A DNA stretch of 64,000 nt from Cercospora beticola (Eukaryota; Ascomycota; Dothideomycetes; Mycosphaerellales; Mycosphaerellaceae): contig NC_088938.1 in NCBI RefSeq assembly GCF_033473495.1, positions 3,658,001-3,722,000 on the forward strand, written 5' to 3'. Position numbers and translations under genes: made by a program. The notes beneath the pieces were generated by a model. The model saw only the letters and a program-made list of their open reading frames with translations, was not told the origin of the DNA and searched no databases. Of the stretch, positions 10,141 to 20,598 are shown in pieces (within the stretch, counting starts at the first letter, position 1; each line of letters opens with the position of its first letter).

Positions 10141-11670
10141 ATGGCCCTCCTCACTCACCTCCTATCAGCAGCCGCAACCTTCATCTTCACAGCAATAATT
10201 TGGAATCTTCTCAAACAATTCCTGTTCAAAGACCGCCACAAGCCTCCCGTCGTCTTCCACTGGCTCCCTCTCATCGGCTCCACAGTCAGCTATGGCCAAG
10301 ATCCCTATGGCTTCTTCTTCTCCTGCCGCGAGAAATACGGCGACATCTTCACCTTTGTCCTTCTGGGAATGAAAGTTACAGTGTACCTCGGTCCTCAAGG
10401 CAACAACTTCATACTCAATGGCAAACACAAAGACCTCAACGCTGAAGAGGTTTATGGTCCTTTGACAGTGCCAGTATTCGGGAAGGGCGTCGTGTATGAT
10501 GTCGATAATGCCAAGTTCATGGATCAGAAGCGGGTGGTGAAGGAAGGTTTCACAACTGCGAATTTGAAGGCTTATGTGCCGCAGTTTGTGAATGAGGTGG
10601 AGAAGTACGTTGGAGGTAACGCCGCTTTCCAAACGGAGTCGGGAATCTGTGATGTCTCAACTGTGATCGCAGAGATCGCATTGTATTGTGCTGCGGGCTC
10701 GTTGCAAGGCAAGGAAGTCAGGGAGTCTTTTGATGGCACCTTTGCGACGCTATTTCGACATCTAGATGACGGCTTCGCACCAATCAACTTCATGCTTCCG
10801 GGGTTGCCATTGCCAGTCAATCGCAGGAGAGATCATGCGCAACTGGAAATGCAGAAGCTGTATATGGGAATAATCAGTGATCGGAGGAAGAGAAAGCGTG
10901 CTGAAGATGAGCATGACTTGCTCTGGTCTTTAATGGATGCAACCTACAAAGATGGCTCACCAATCGGCGACGACATCCTCGCAAACCTCCTAATCTCCCT
11001 CCTGATGGGCGGCCAACACAACACAGCAGCAACCGGGACTTGGATAATGCTCCATCTCGCCCACAAACCACATCTCATCCAAGAACTCTACCAAGAACTC
11101 CAATCCCACAACCTCGTCGGCCAAAATTCCACAAACATAACCTACGAACACATCTCCAATCTCCCTCTCCACAACGCCATAATCAAAGAAACCCTCCGAC
11201 TCCACGCCCCAATCCACTCCGTTATGCGAAAAGTAAAATCTCCCATGCCAGTCCCTAACACCGAGATCATTGTTCCCGCAGGCCACATCCTCCTCGCAGC
11301 GCCCTGCTTTCCCTCTCGTCTCGAAGAGAACTTCCCGAATGCAAACGACTGGAACCCGCGTCGCTGGCTAACACCTCAAGCCATCAAGCCAGAGACGAGC
11401 GAGAGCGACACAAGTGACGCTGTAGATTACGGTTTCGGCGCGGTGTCTAGTAAAGCTGCTCTGTCACCATATTTACCTTTTGGAGCAGGACGACATAGAT
11501 GTACAGGCGAACAGTACGCTTATGTGCAGTTGACGACGATTCTTGCTACAATGGTGAGATTGTTGGACTGGGAACAGGTAGATCCGAAAGCAGATGTGCC
11601 AAAGACGGATTATAGCAGTATGTTCTCAAGGCCGATGCATCCTGCTACGATTCGTTGGCGGAAGCGGTAG
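10141..11670 (+). CDS. cyp51: Sterol 14-alpha-demethylase, cytochrome P450 CYP51 (divergent copy)
   Basis: 509 residues, no introns. CYP51 acts in the ER on lanosterol/eburicol in ergosterol synthesis and is the azole target. Seen: membrane anchor (about 8-29), PPVVFHWLPLIGSTVSYG (35-52), the substrate-loop AEEVYGPLTVPVFGKGVVYD (101-120, Tyr119 kept), I-helix GGQHNTAATGTW (290-301), ExxR as ETLRLHAPIHS (350-360), DYGFGAVSS (429-437) and heme loop PFGAGRHRCTGEQYA (446-460, Cys454), ending TDYSSMFSRP. Several normally near-invariant positions differ (YG for YS in the PLT loop, YGF for YGY, CTGEQYA for CIGEQFA), suggesting a paralogue or fast-evolving copy. An in-frame stretch upstream exists, but GTCGCCATGG at 10141 is the better start and precedes the anchor. 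Confidence 0.9.
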   Translation: MALLTHLLSAAATFIFTAIIWNLLKQFLFKDRHKPPVVFHWLPLIGSTVSYGQDPYGFFFSCREKYGDIFTFVLLGMKVTVYLGPQGNNFILNGKHKDLNAEEVYGPLTVPVFGKGVVYDVDNAKFMDQKRVVKEGFTTANLKAYVPQFVNEVEKYVGGNAAFQTESGICDVSTVIAEIALYCAAGSLQGKEVRESFDGTFATLFRHLDDGFAPINFMLPGLPLPVNRRRDHAQLEMQKLYMGIISDRRKRKRAEDEHDLLWSLMDATYKDGSPIGDDILANLLISLLMGGQHNTAATGTWIMLHLAHKPHLIQELYQELQSHNLVGQNSTNITYEHISNLPLHNAIIKETLRLHAPIHSVMRKVKSPMPVPNTEIIVPAGHILLAAPCFPSRLEENFPNANDWNPRRWLTPQAIKPETSESDTSDAVDYGFGAVSSKAALSPYLPFGAGRHRCTGEQYAYVQLTTILATMVRLLDWEQVDPKADVPKTDYSSMFSRPMHPATIRWRKR

Positions 11671-11782
11671 CTTCAGGAATGGCTGCACCAAAATACTATG
11701 CTGGTACGACAATTTGGCACAGTGCAAGAAGCTGTTAGAGATGGAAAGATTACAAGGTTCATTCCAAAAGATGCTTGAACGC

Positions 11783-14545
11783 TCATCGACTAGCTCTATT
11801 GAAATCTTCGTACCGGCGAGCATGTCTCTCGATCTGCGCCACCTCATTCTCCACTCGCGCCCACTCCTCATCTGTAGCATCGTACCACCGACTCGCAATA
11901 CCCTCCCATACTTGGATCATGCGCATGTGTCCGGCGCATTGATAGAAAGCTCGCACAGCCTCCAAGAAAATCTCGGAACGCAGAGAAACGGGCTTCTGGT
12001 TAGGAGGAAGGGATGGCCGTGGCCGTGCTGTATGCGCTCTGGGCGAAGCTGAGTCTTTGCTCCGACCGGAACTTGGGATGAGGTCGTGGTCATACTGTTG
12101 CAAGACGCCGGGTCCTCGACGCCAGACAGGGAACGAGTCGAAGTTGTCTGGATCGTGCACTAAATGTGAAGGGCTAGCAGGAGTGTAGCGGGAAAGGCCA
12201 CTGTTCGCGCCTCCACCCGTTTGATCATGATTGCGGTCTTTATGCACCAATTTCCGGGTGCCCGTGGTATCAAGCGAGGTATTGGCCCGATTTTCGCTCA
12301 CACCGAGCTTCTTCGTCCGGACGCTGTTTTCAGGCGTCAAACTGTCGAGGAAGGAAGAGGCCGCATCAGAAGGATGCGATTCATTGTCGACTGGTTTGAT
12401 GCTAGTTGCGTGACCGTTATCTTCCAAAGCAGAGCCGCCTTCGGGCAGCAGCGCTGCATCGGTAAGATGTCGCAAGGAGACGCTCTCCAAGAAAGAAGTC
12501 GGATGACTGTTAGCCCGCGACGATGACTGAGCTTCTTCAGTCTGTTTTGGGGCAGTCGTGATCGGCGGGTCGTGACAACGAATGCTAGCTGCGGACTCCG
12601 CAATCATGGCGCCTAGAATGTCGATATCGTCGGTCATTGCTGGACTGCTCGATGGAGACGTAGAATGCGAAGCGTTATCACTAGAAGCGCTGTCAAGTGA
12701 GTATGGGCTAGCCTCATCGTGTCCGGCGTCACCGTACTCGGATCCGTCGTGCGCTACCCAGTCATCACTATCGCTCTCCAATGATGGCACGCCTTCTGCT
12801 ACCGCCGGTGGGTCAGAAGTGGACTTGGGAGGCGCACTCTCCGGTACAGCATTCTTATTGGCTCCACCAGGTGGTGCTATTCGAGTGCCGTGCAGTTCGA
12901 GCTCCATCTGCTTGATGACAACCTTCCAGAACTCTTCAAGCCTGCGATTTTGCCATCTAGACAATGCATAGCCACCGTGAAGACGGAAGCCTTTGAGGAT
13001 GTGCACGAATGAGCCCGTCTCGGGCTGCAACCCTTGCTCACCCATCTCTTCCAGCAACTCCCAGATCCGGTCGGCATCCCCAGATATGGTCGAATGGTAC
13101 TTGAACAGAATTGTGTAGGTGCGAGCGTCGGGAGCGATGGGAGTAATCTTCTGTACTTGCTCACGCCGCTCGTACGACGAAGATGATGCGCCAAAGAAGG
13201 AGGATCCGTGGACTTCGCTTTCAGCCCGCAGCCGCTGAGCAGCTACATTCAGCTCGGACCTTAGCTCTTTTCGCTCTTGCCACTCTCCCGAGCTTGGGGT
13301 GCCGAATTTCTCCTCAGTCAAGCGTTTCATCTTGTTGAAGACTTGCTCAGCCGCAGGGGCTTCTCCAGATCGTAGCAGAGATAAGATGACCGAGTTCATG
13401 ATGGTTGTGTCCACAATCTCACCAGCTTCAACGAACTCGCGGAAAGCGCGCCTGACTTCATCCCCATCTCTCTTCATGCCTCCGTAGTAGATCAGGCTTC
13501 CTCGGAAGTAGCGATCAAGTGGCAGATCTCGGGCCTTAATTTCCTTGTAGATAGTGTCTGCGAGCGTGAAACGACCTGCCTTGACAGCCACGTCAAACAA
13601 GACATTCAACGTAACATGATCGGCGGCGTGGCCTTGCTCTTCCATGCGCATCCAGGTTTCAATCGCTGCTTTGACTTCGCTGGATGTCGTACGCTGCACC
13701 CAGCGGCCTGCAAAGGAGATAGCAGTAGTCCAATTGTTCTTGTTGAGCGGCACGCCTTCCTCAACACAGTCGTCCAGAACCTGGAAGTAGCGTTGCATAG
13801 CATCCTTGTCGTGCCATTGCTGAACGAAGCCTAGGTGCTGCAAGAAGCGATGGAGTACCCAATCCTTCAGGAATCGCGGTCGTGGCGAGTGGACCTGCTG
13901 ATATAAATTCCATAGCACATCCAACGATATGTGACCAAGCCGAGACAACATGATCTTGTTGTCGAGTCTCTCGACGATATTCTTTTGCTCGTGACCCTCT
14001 GGTGGTGCGACATGGCGTTTCCCTGGAGTCGTCTGACGCTGCGCTGCTGCTAGCTCTTGTTCCGGCGTCAATATCAGACGAGATGCGAGCGGAGATCGAT
14101 TGTCCTCTGATTCTGCCGTGTCGGGGCCCCACTGGCGGTAGAAGTCCACCAGATTGCGATACTCTTCCTTCGAGATCTGAGCATCTCCACTTGCTGCTAA
14201 TCGTTTTTGCTCAGGTTCGTCTCTGGCGGTAGAGTAGTGGCGGATAGGCCGATGAGCAGAAGCCCGCGATGCTACTCTGTGTTTTCTGCATGTTCCTGCC
14301 GCCACGAGACTACTAATGAAGATATCTTCCCATTCCTTGACGGGTGGTCGTGCTGGCGCCACCCGCACACGCGTGTCATCGCCGTTGCATTGCTTCTGTG
14401 TAGTTACTCGTCTGTGCCGATACCGTCGACGCGGGGTGTCTCGTTCGGTGCATCTGGCGGAAGATGCTATCGTCGTCGGTGCAAGAGCTGCTGCTGCGGT
14501 GGTGACTGCGGGCGGGTGTCGCAGAAGAGGGAGCAATCGGGACAT
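11783..14545 (-). CDS. Mitochondrial pentatricopeptide-repeat (PPR) protein
   Basis: Single-exon frame of 920 residues from the ATG ending at 14545; the frame extends slightly upstream only through a GTG. The first ~110 residues are Arg/Ser/Ala-rich with almost no acids early on, as in a mitochondrial presequence. Residues about 200-520 hold helical-pair repeats of PPR type, such as AADHVTLNVLFDVAVKAGRFTLADTIYKEI, TTIMNSVILSLLRSGEAPAAEQVFNKM and DARTYTILFKYHSTISGDADRIWELLEEMGEQG. The middle (about 560-820) is Ser/Pro/Asp-rich and disordered, and a short helical C-terminus follows. PPR proteins bind organellar RNA, so a role in mitochondrial mRNA or ribosome biogenesis is likely. It is head-to-head with mitoribosomal mS23. 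Confidence 0.78.
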   Translation of the reverse strand: MSRLLPLLRHPPAVTTAAAALAPTTIASSARCTERDTPRRRYRHRRVTTQKQCNGDDTRVRVAPARPPVKEWEDIFISSLVAAGTCRKHRVASRASAHRPIRHYSTARDEPEQKRLAASGDAQISKEEYRNLVDFYRQWGPDTAESEDNRSPLASRLILTPEQELAAAQRQTTPGKRHVAPPEGHEQKNIVERLDNKIMLSRLGHISLDVLWNLYQQVHSPRPRFLKDWVLHRFLQHLGFVQQWHDKDAMQRYFQVLDDCVEEGVPLNKNNWTTAISFAGRWVQRTTSSEVKAAIETWMRMEEQGHAADHVTLNVLFDVAVKAGRFTLADTIYKEIKARDLPLDRYFRGSLIYYGGMKRDGDEVRRAFREFVEAGEIVDTTIMNSVILSLLRSGEAPAAEQVFNKMKRLTEEKFGTPSSGEWQERKELRSELNVAAQRLRAESEVHGSSFFGASSSSYERREQVQKITPIAPDARTYTILFKYHSTISGDADRIWELLEEMGEQGLQPETGSFVHILKGFRLHGGYALSRWQNRRLEEFWKVVIKQMELELHGTRIAPPGGANKNAVPESAPPKSTSDPPAVAEGVPSLESDSDDWVAHDGSEYGDAGHDEASPYSLDSASSDNASHSTSPSSSPAMTDDIDILGAMIAESAASIRCHDPPITTAPKQTEEAQSSSRANSHPTSFLESVSLRHLTDAALLPEGGSALEDNGHATSIKPVDNESHPSDAASSFLDSLTPENSVRTKKLGVSENRANTSLDTTGTRKLVHKDRNHDQTGGGANSGLSRYTPASPSHLVHDPDNFDSFPVWRRGPGVLQQYDHDLIPSSGRSKDSASPRAHTARPRPSLPPNQKPVSLRSEIFLEAVRAFYQCAGHMRMIQVWEGIASRWYDATDEEWARVENEVAQIERHARRYEDFNRASR

Positions 14546-14764
14546 GAAGAGGGCCACATGATGCCAGCGACTCCATCAGCTCCGCATTGGCATCGCAAGT
14601 CGGTCGTGGGCGCGAGGAGAGTGTCGTGGTGGAGAGTCGCGTGCAGAGAAGCTCGTCTCTCCTCCTGCACGTCGGGACACTCCCGCTTCGCCGCATCGTC
14701 CATCACCACCAGATTCCCCCATCCATTGAGAACAGCATCATGACACGATAACACAACTTGCACC
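14546..14764. promoter_or_regulatory. Shared divergent promoter, PPR protein / mS23
   Basis: Only 219 bases separate the two start codons, so the transcripts must share or overlap regulatory DNA. No TATA box is seen, as expected for housekeeping fungal promoters. Confidence 0.6.
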
Positions 14765-15678
14765 ATGGGCCGCTACTCCTTCGCCACACAGAACGTGCAA
14801 AAGACCGCCTCACAACTCCTCCACGTCAATCGCATTCCCGCTCCACCGCCGTGGTACCAAGCCATCGCCAACACACCACCCTCCACACGCCTCACGCGCC
14901 CACCTCTGCAGCGATCCAATGCGCCCAACAAAAAGTCCAATCGGAAATCATCACGCCTTTTCAAACCTTTGAGCATCAAATATACTGAAGACCAATTGCG
15001 ATGGGAGTACTTCAATGACCACCCATGGGAGTTGGCGAGGCCGAGAGTGGTTCTGGAAGACAATGGGCGAGACCGAGAAGTGTATGACTGGAGCATACCC
15101 CTAGACTACAGCCTGCGAAGACCTCGAGTGGGAGCCCGTGATGAGTTCGGGAGGGGCACAGCGGAATGGGAAGAAGTGATGAAAGTGCAAGGGAGTAGAC
15201 CGATTAATGGTGAAGCGTGAGCAGATGTAGGAATATACACCCTCACGATCAAGATTGCTGACTACTCAACAGCGTCGTCCAACGTTGGCAATATCTCTTA
15301 ACACACACCGAAATGACCCAAGCAGCAGCATACGACCAAGCGAGAAAAGAGCTATACCGGTATCGACATCACCGAGAGGTGGAAGCACGAGTAGCAAGAG
15401 AAGAAGCACAAGCAACAGGCGCATACTTCGGTCTTGGACCATTAGAAGTAGGCGATCTATTAGAAGACAAAGCATTCGAGGACTGGAAGCAATGGGCCAT
15501 CAAGCAGACACAAGAGCTGAAGGCAATGCAAAGTAGCGCCTATACCGGAGCTGAAGACGGCGCAGAACTACAGCTAGAAGAGCCAGAAGCTGATGCAGCG
15601 TTGCAAGAAGTGTCAAGTAGTGTACCTGCCAGCAGAGCCGGGCAGACAGCAAGAGGTGGAGCACCTGTAAGACCGTAG
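14765..15678 (+). CDS. RSM25: Mitochondrial small ribosomal subunit protein mS23 (Rsm25 family)
   Basis: Exons 14765-15216 and 15273-15678 flank a 56 nt intron (GTGAGC...CAG) and give 285 residues. The N-terminus MGRYSFATQNVQKTASQLL with PPPWY, then LFKPLSIKYTEDQLRWEYFNDHPWELARPRVVLE, is the hallmark of fungal mS23. The join restores NGEAVVQRWQYLL, followed by YDQARKELYRYRHHREVEARVAREEAQATGAYFG. It is a structural component of the 37S mitoribosomal subunit. The last ~60 residues, after the conserved helix, are Ala/Glu-rich and variable. The ATG sits in a good CACCATGG context. Confidence 0.93.
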
Positions 15679-16478
15679 AGGGGAGACGAATCAAAATAGT
15701 GTATGATACCCAGATCCCTTCGAGTTCAGACGTCGTATTCGCCTGGCCCTGCTCCTCCTGAAGCGCCTTGGACAGGCCTTCGGCGGACTAAGTGGGGAGT
15801 GTTGTAACACTGTTGGCCGCGCTGCCCGACCGTGTACCATTTCTAGCTCACAAAGGTACAGCTTCATATATTTCTCATTCTGCACCTCGCAGCGTGCTCA
15901 GAATAATCGTCACGGAATCTCCAGTACTATCCTGCCTTGGACTGGCTTTGGCTTCATCCGGAACTACGAATCGCGATTCCAGGCAGGCGAATTACTCGAA
16001 GGCTAATTGACAAGGCAGTGGCTACAAGAACAAACATAAAACATGGTCCCCAAAATATGATTTGAGTAACATCGCTGACGGCAATGATTTGCGCATACTC
16101 ATGTAAGTCTACACATCTCATCCATTTTGCCATTGACCCATTGCTCAGGACACCATCGACCGCCTGACATAAGAAATAACGACATCAACCGAAGAACGAA
16201 CACCCGAAGAAGAGCATCGGTCGCAGCATAGCGTCGTAAGAACCATCACCATTGAAGCCCATCTCCCTCAATCATACAACCAGAGCCACAACACCACTTC
16301 ATCAAATCTCCTCGCTTTACACCTTCCCCTCCCCATCCCGTCCCGCAACACTGATATCCTCGTCAAAACCTCAACAATCATCACAAACCAAAACCCCGCC
16401 ACACCTACTCAATCTCCTCCTGAACGAACAGCAGCAGCAGCATCAAAACCCTTCCAACCCGCCATCCACGAACCCCAC
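15679..16478. other. Intergenic region
   Basis: 800 bases between convergent genes. The 16250-16480 part is Ca-rich and Gln/Pro-like in translation, without a gene signature. No gene supported. Confidence 0.4.
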
Positions 16479-16742
16479 TCAACAGCCTCCCAAAACCATC
16501 AAGAAAGTGCCTTGGCAACTCTGGGGTTTCGCCGCATTAAAGCTGGTTGCTGGGGTTGACACATCACCAGGTACAAGTCCAGGAATAGGAACGAGGCTCG
16601 AAAAGAAGTCGCGTGAGAAAATACTGTGGAAGCCAGCCTTCTCTGCAACTTCAGCAGTGGACTGCTCGGCGGTGGTCGAGATGAGAGGCAAAGCGAGAGC
16701 TTGAGTGAAGAGGACTGTAGTGGCGAGGTGGAGGAACTTCAT
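16479..16742 (-). CDS. Small secreted protein, unknown function
   Basis: 87 residues from the ATG ending at 16742. Residues 1-19 (MKFLHLATTVLFTQALALP) are a textbook signal peptide, followed by a short mature part with only two cysteines near the C-terminus. The size and signal fit the broad class of fungal small secreted proteins. The 3' end could be altered by an undetected intron, since GT...AG pairs exist in the last 100 bases. No family recognised. Confidence 0.5.
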   Translation of the reverse strand: MKFLHLATTVLFTQALALPLISTTAEQSTAEVAEKAGFHSIFSRDFFSSLVPIPGLVPGDVSTPATSFNAAKPQSCQGTFLMVLGGC

Positions 16743-18692
16743 TTTCGTTATTTTACGTATGTGATTCCGTTTGCGGGATTCGATTGGGTTGAGTTTCCGT
16801 AGGTTGATTCGGCCGGGCTCTTGGGATGGAAAGTTCCAGGATGTCGGATCGACCTGTAGCGACGAAGTCAGTGCTAAGTCACTCTTTCCATCATCAATGG
16901 CTGCAACCACACTCACAAATCGTTGATTGTTGGAACAGGGTAATGAGCGAGGAATACGACAGTGAGGAATACGACAACGAGTGACAGCGCGAGAGTAAGC
17001 GTCTGGGAAGGGAGTTGCGAGGATGGCAGGCGCGTCTACCGGTTATATCATCCCCTCTCGATTACTGATTTCCATCTTCCTTTTACCCTTTCCGGAAGAG
17101 GTTGGTGGGCAGAGAGTTTGATTGCCACAGCTACATCGAGCATGTTGCTGCTAGGATGGCCTGCCAAGCTTCCCGACCTCACGTCGTCCAGAGTGGCTCG
17201 AACAACAGTCACGCGGGGTAAAGTTCAGTCAAGATTGCTCAGACAAGGCTTGCGTGGAGCAGTCACAACCGGTTCGTGGTCTTCTGTGGCATGTCTGCCG
17301 CCAAGTTGCCAGGGTGAGTTGGGTCTCATTCACAGCAGCACAATTTGTGCTGCCGCAATTCAATAGCTCGATCCGACTCGTTCATACGGCAGGCAATCGT
17401 CTTGCATTTGTCGTTTCGCGGAACTGCGGCTGGAATAAGGGATTACTTGTGGCTTGACATTGCCGTCGTGCCATCTCGGACAGCGCTCCGGAGTCCTGGG
17501 TCTTCTCGAGAGGATAGGTCTTAGTGGACAGCTTCTAATGATTCGTTCTTGGTCTTGGTGCTTGAGCGCTGATTCGTTGTGCTCCAAACAAAAAGCTCAG
17601 ACAATCGCCGGAATGGCCAGACGTTGAAGATCGAACAGTGGGGCCGATCCTGAAATGAGGCAACAGCTTGGAGGCCCTTGGTACTGATGATGCGACTTCC
17701 GCGATGAGCGGTTTCTCAGCTCTGTCAAGAGCAAGCTGGTCTGTCACCACATAGAGTCATGCCGCACGTCCTTCTTCTATGCGGGTACCAGAGACACACC
17801 GACGGAGCAAGTCATAATGACAGCCGACTTCCAAGAAGCACTGGATCTGGAGATCGAGCTCCGGCTCGTGTGTAAATGGGGCGATAGTTGCCGCGATGAA
17901 CGTGGGCTGTTTCGAGGTGAGCCTTCGGGTCTTCTTTCACATGCTGGCATGATCGGCACGCCACCTGATCGAAGTCGCTGGGTAAATGATTGATGATGTA
18001 CAGCTGCCGGCAAAGGATCAGTCGGCGCTTCCAAGTCTGCTCTGGCATACTGTGATGCACTTGTAGCCTTCCTTGACACGTTGCCCGTGGAACAGTGGAA
18101 AGTGCGATCGAAGCGATATACAAGTCCCGACTCGCATCGACGAAGCTACGGCGCCGTGTGGTGGCACGACGAGCAACTCCAACGAGACGGGACCGAGACG
18201 CTCGGTGCAGCCAGCTAGCCATGTTGTTTCGTGAGCTGGACGCCGTTGATTTTCCAAGTTGCGAGAGTCGGCGCTTCCAGTGCTGCTGACATCGACGGAC
18301 TTGCTCGCAAGCACGACTTGCTGCTCAGCCGTGACGGACTGCACCAAGGCAAGCGCATCCGCGATAGACAGCAGCCTAACAAAGTCGGTGTCGTCTACTC
18401 GGACTATTCGACTTGAACAGCAGCCGTGTTACTGCAAATGCAAATGCAGAGCTATTGTTGACCAAGTCTGAAACGTGCCATTCAAAGCGGTCAACAGGTC
18501 CGAATCAGGCAGGGTATTTAGTCACCAGGACTCTGGGCGTGAAGGAGAGGTCAAGGCTGAGGACGAAAGCTTGGAGCCGACATGGAAAGTATAGCTGGCT
18601 GGGAAGAACAGGCTGGAAACAGCAGCTACTGAGGCACGTATGCCAATAAAGCTGCTCAATGTTGCACATCGTGTCCGGTACTGCAATGCACA
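16743..18692. other. Gene-poor region
   Basis: Nearly 2 kb with only short, mutually overlapping frames on both strands. I found no family motif, tRNA or clear repeat. Promoter of the small secreted protein probably lies at its left edge. Confidence 0.4.
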
Positions 18693-19925
18693 TTAATTCG
18701 GAATCTCGTCAATGCTCCGGACCCAAATCTCCTTCCTGCCGTTCAATTTTCTTCTCAAAGCCGAGCTCGCAGGATACACCACTCGTCGCAACCGGTTCGC
18801 GCTGCCAAGCGGTTGGTAGCTCCTCAGTCCATGCCATGGATCCAATCGCATATGGTCTTCCCAGAAAGCCTTTCTCTCCAAATCGAAAGCTTCCTGTTTG
18901 GGAATCTTCAATGTAGCCACCGTCTGCCAAGGGTACTTCTCGCTGTCCCATTCGGTCCCCGAATATTCCACCGACTGCTCTTCGAGATTCTCAAGCAGTT
19001 GGACTTGGAACAGATACTCCGCGTCGTAATTTGCGTGGAAGTTCTGCAGCCACCTGTGGTGTTGATCGCTTTCGTGGGCTTCAGGCTTGATCATTTGATC
19101 TGCGAGCTTTGTCTGCGTTTCCGTGTTGGGTACTAGGCAATACTTGAAGACATAGTCACCAAAGCGATATGCCGTCTGCGAGTATTGACGAAGTGAAGCC
19201 AGATGAGGATTGGGAACCTGGAAGCGCGCTTTCTGTAACTCTGTGTCGCTCCGCTTTTCCAATTCCTGGATCATCTCTTTGGTCTCCAGGAGTGTTCCGA
19301 GTCCCATCCTGATGTCGAAAATCTCACGCGTCGTCTTAGCATCTGCGAGCTCGATCGCTGGAGTGCTGTTGAATTCGATGTCCTGTGTCTGAGGATGCTG
19401 CACATCTGATCCAGTTGCGAAGAAATCTCCTTGCACATTGAACAGCTTGATACTGAAACCTCGAGGAGCCGGAATAGTGTCTGAGAACCCCGGATCACCT
19501 GGCTCAGTAGAGTATCGGCACGCAGCCGGGTAGCTGCCAGCCTGCGCGAACAGCTCTCCTTGGCGAAGATGGGGCGGCAGTCCGTCGTGTACTATGAAGG
19601 TGCCCTTCACGATCCCATGCGTCCGACAATGGGTCCCAGTATACACATGTCTGTGATGATCAAATTGCTGCCGCTGTTGCTTGTTGATCTGCTCTGCAAC
19701 GGCTTCGATATCCGCCTGTTCGCCTGGGGGAGGGTCTTCTACGCCTGGTGCATCCCATCGGAGATAGCTCCTGCCTGACATTTCGCTGTGATCGCTGCTC
19801 GAGTCGATGGAGGATTCACTGTTCAATGTCCTTCCTCTCTGCACAGCACTACCTGAGCTGGGCGTCCTTTGGGGAGGCAACTGATGAGGAGCGGTGAAAA
19901 TGCTTTTTAAGGTCTTGTTGACCAT
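18693..19925 (-). CDS. Catalase-like heme protein (y4iL-type subfamily)
   Basis: 410 residues, one exon, ATG ending at 19925. A disordered Ser-rich N-terminus (to about residue 60) precedes a catalase-like fold: TGTHCRTHGIVKGTFIVHDGLP (the His region), QAGSYPAACRYSTEPGDPGFSD, PAPRGFSIKLFNVQGDFF, QDIEFNSTPAIELADA and, near the end, DPWHGLRSYQPLGSANRLRRVVYPAS. Length and motifs match the short catalase-like proteins distinct from monofunctional catalases, some of which act on lipid hydroperoxides rather than H2O2. No signal peptide or peroxisomal SKL-type tail is seen (it ends IPN), so it is probably cytosolic. Confidence 0.85.
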   Translation of the reverse strand: MVNKTLKSIFTAPHQLPPQRTPSSGSAVQRGRTLNSESSIDSSSDHSEMSGRSYLRWDAPGVEDPPPGEQADIEAVAEQINKQQRQQFDHHRHVYTGTHCRTHGIVKGTFIVHDGLPPHLRQGELFAQAGSYPAACRYSTEPGDPGFSDTIPAPRGFSIKLFNVQGDFFATGSDVQHPQTQDIEFNSTPAIELADAKTTREIFDIRMGLGTLLETKEMIQELEKRSDTELQKARFQVPNPHLASLRQYSQTAYRFGDYVFKYCLVPNTETQTKLADQMIKPEAHESDQHHRWLQNFHANYDAEYLFQVQLLENLEEQSVEYSGTEWDSEKYPWQTVATLKIPKQEAFDLERKAFWEDHMRLDPWHGLRSYQPLGSANRLRRVVYPASSALRRKLNGRKEIWVRSIDEIPN

Positions 19926-20598
19926 GACGAAATTTTGATTAGGGTGAACGGCTACGTGGTGTAGGAATGTGCAGGAAGGGTATGATCTGGATCGAAGCTG
20001 TCCAGACTGTGAGAGGACTTGCAGGACGGGATGGAAAACGGGGGAATATACGTCAGTTAGCGTGCACTACTGGACTTGCCTGTGTAGGTAGGTCATTGGA
20101 CCCTGATTAGTATACAACAATAGTCGACATGCCATCATCCAAAGCGGTCATCAGGTCTCCGCAAGGAGTGCGGAGGCGGTCCAATCGAACGGAGGTTGGG
20201 GTGGTGCGATTGCGAGACGGGTTCGCAGCCGCTCTGATCGACAGCGGAAATGCGTGGGAATGCGGCGGTGATGCAAGAGATGGTGCGGGCCAAGCAGCGG
20301 CAGTAGTCATGTTTTCGCGTAAACCCATTTGGGATGCGGCGCAAGGCTGAGACACGAGTGCCGGGCGGTGCCACGGCGACGCTGGTGGCAGCGGCAGTCC
20401 GTCCCTGGGCGTAGTGCATGTGAAAGAGGTGGGTGAGTGAAGTTCGGAGTTCAGAAGACGTTGTCGGCGGGCAAGGGTTTGGCGCGGCGTCTCCGCCTTA
20501 GCGCGCTCGTGGATGCCAGGTGGTGGGAAAGTCGACGTCCAGACTGCCAGCCAACGAATCTTGCAGCTGTACGACTGCCGGACTGCTCGTCGATAACA
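19926..20598. promoter_or_regulatory. Divergent intergenic region, catalase-like gene / RUD3
   Basis: 673 bases between two outward ATGs; both promoters must lie here. Short frames in it show no motif. Confidence 0.5.

Noticed and set aside
14555..14557. GTG as start of the PPR protein
   Set aside because: Fungal nuclear genes use ATG; the ATG four codons later precedes the mitochondrial-type leader.
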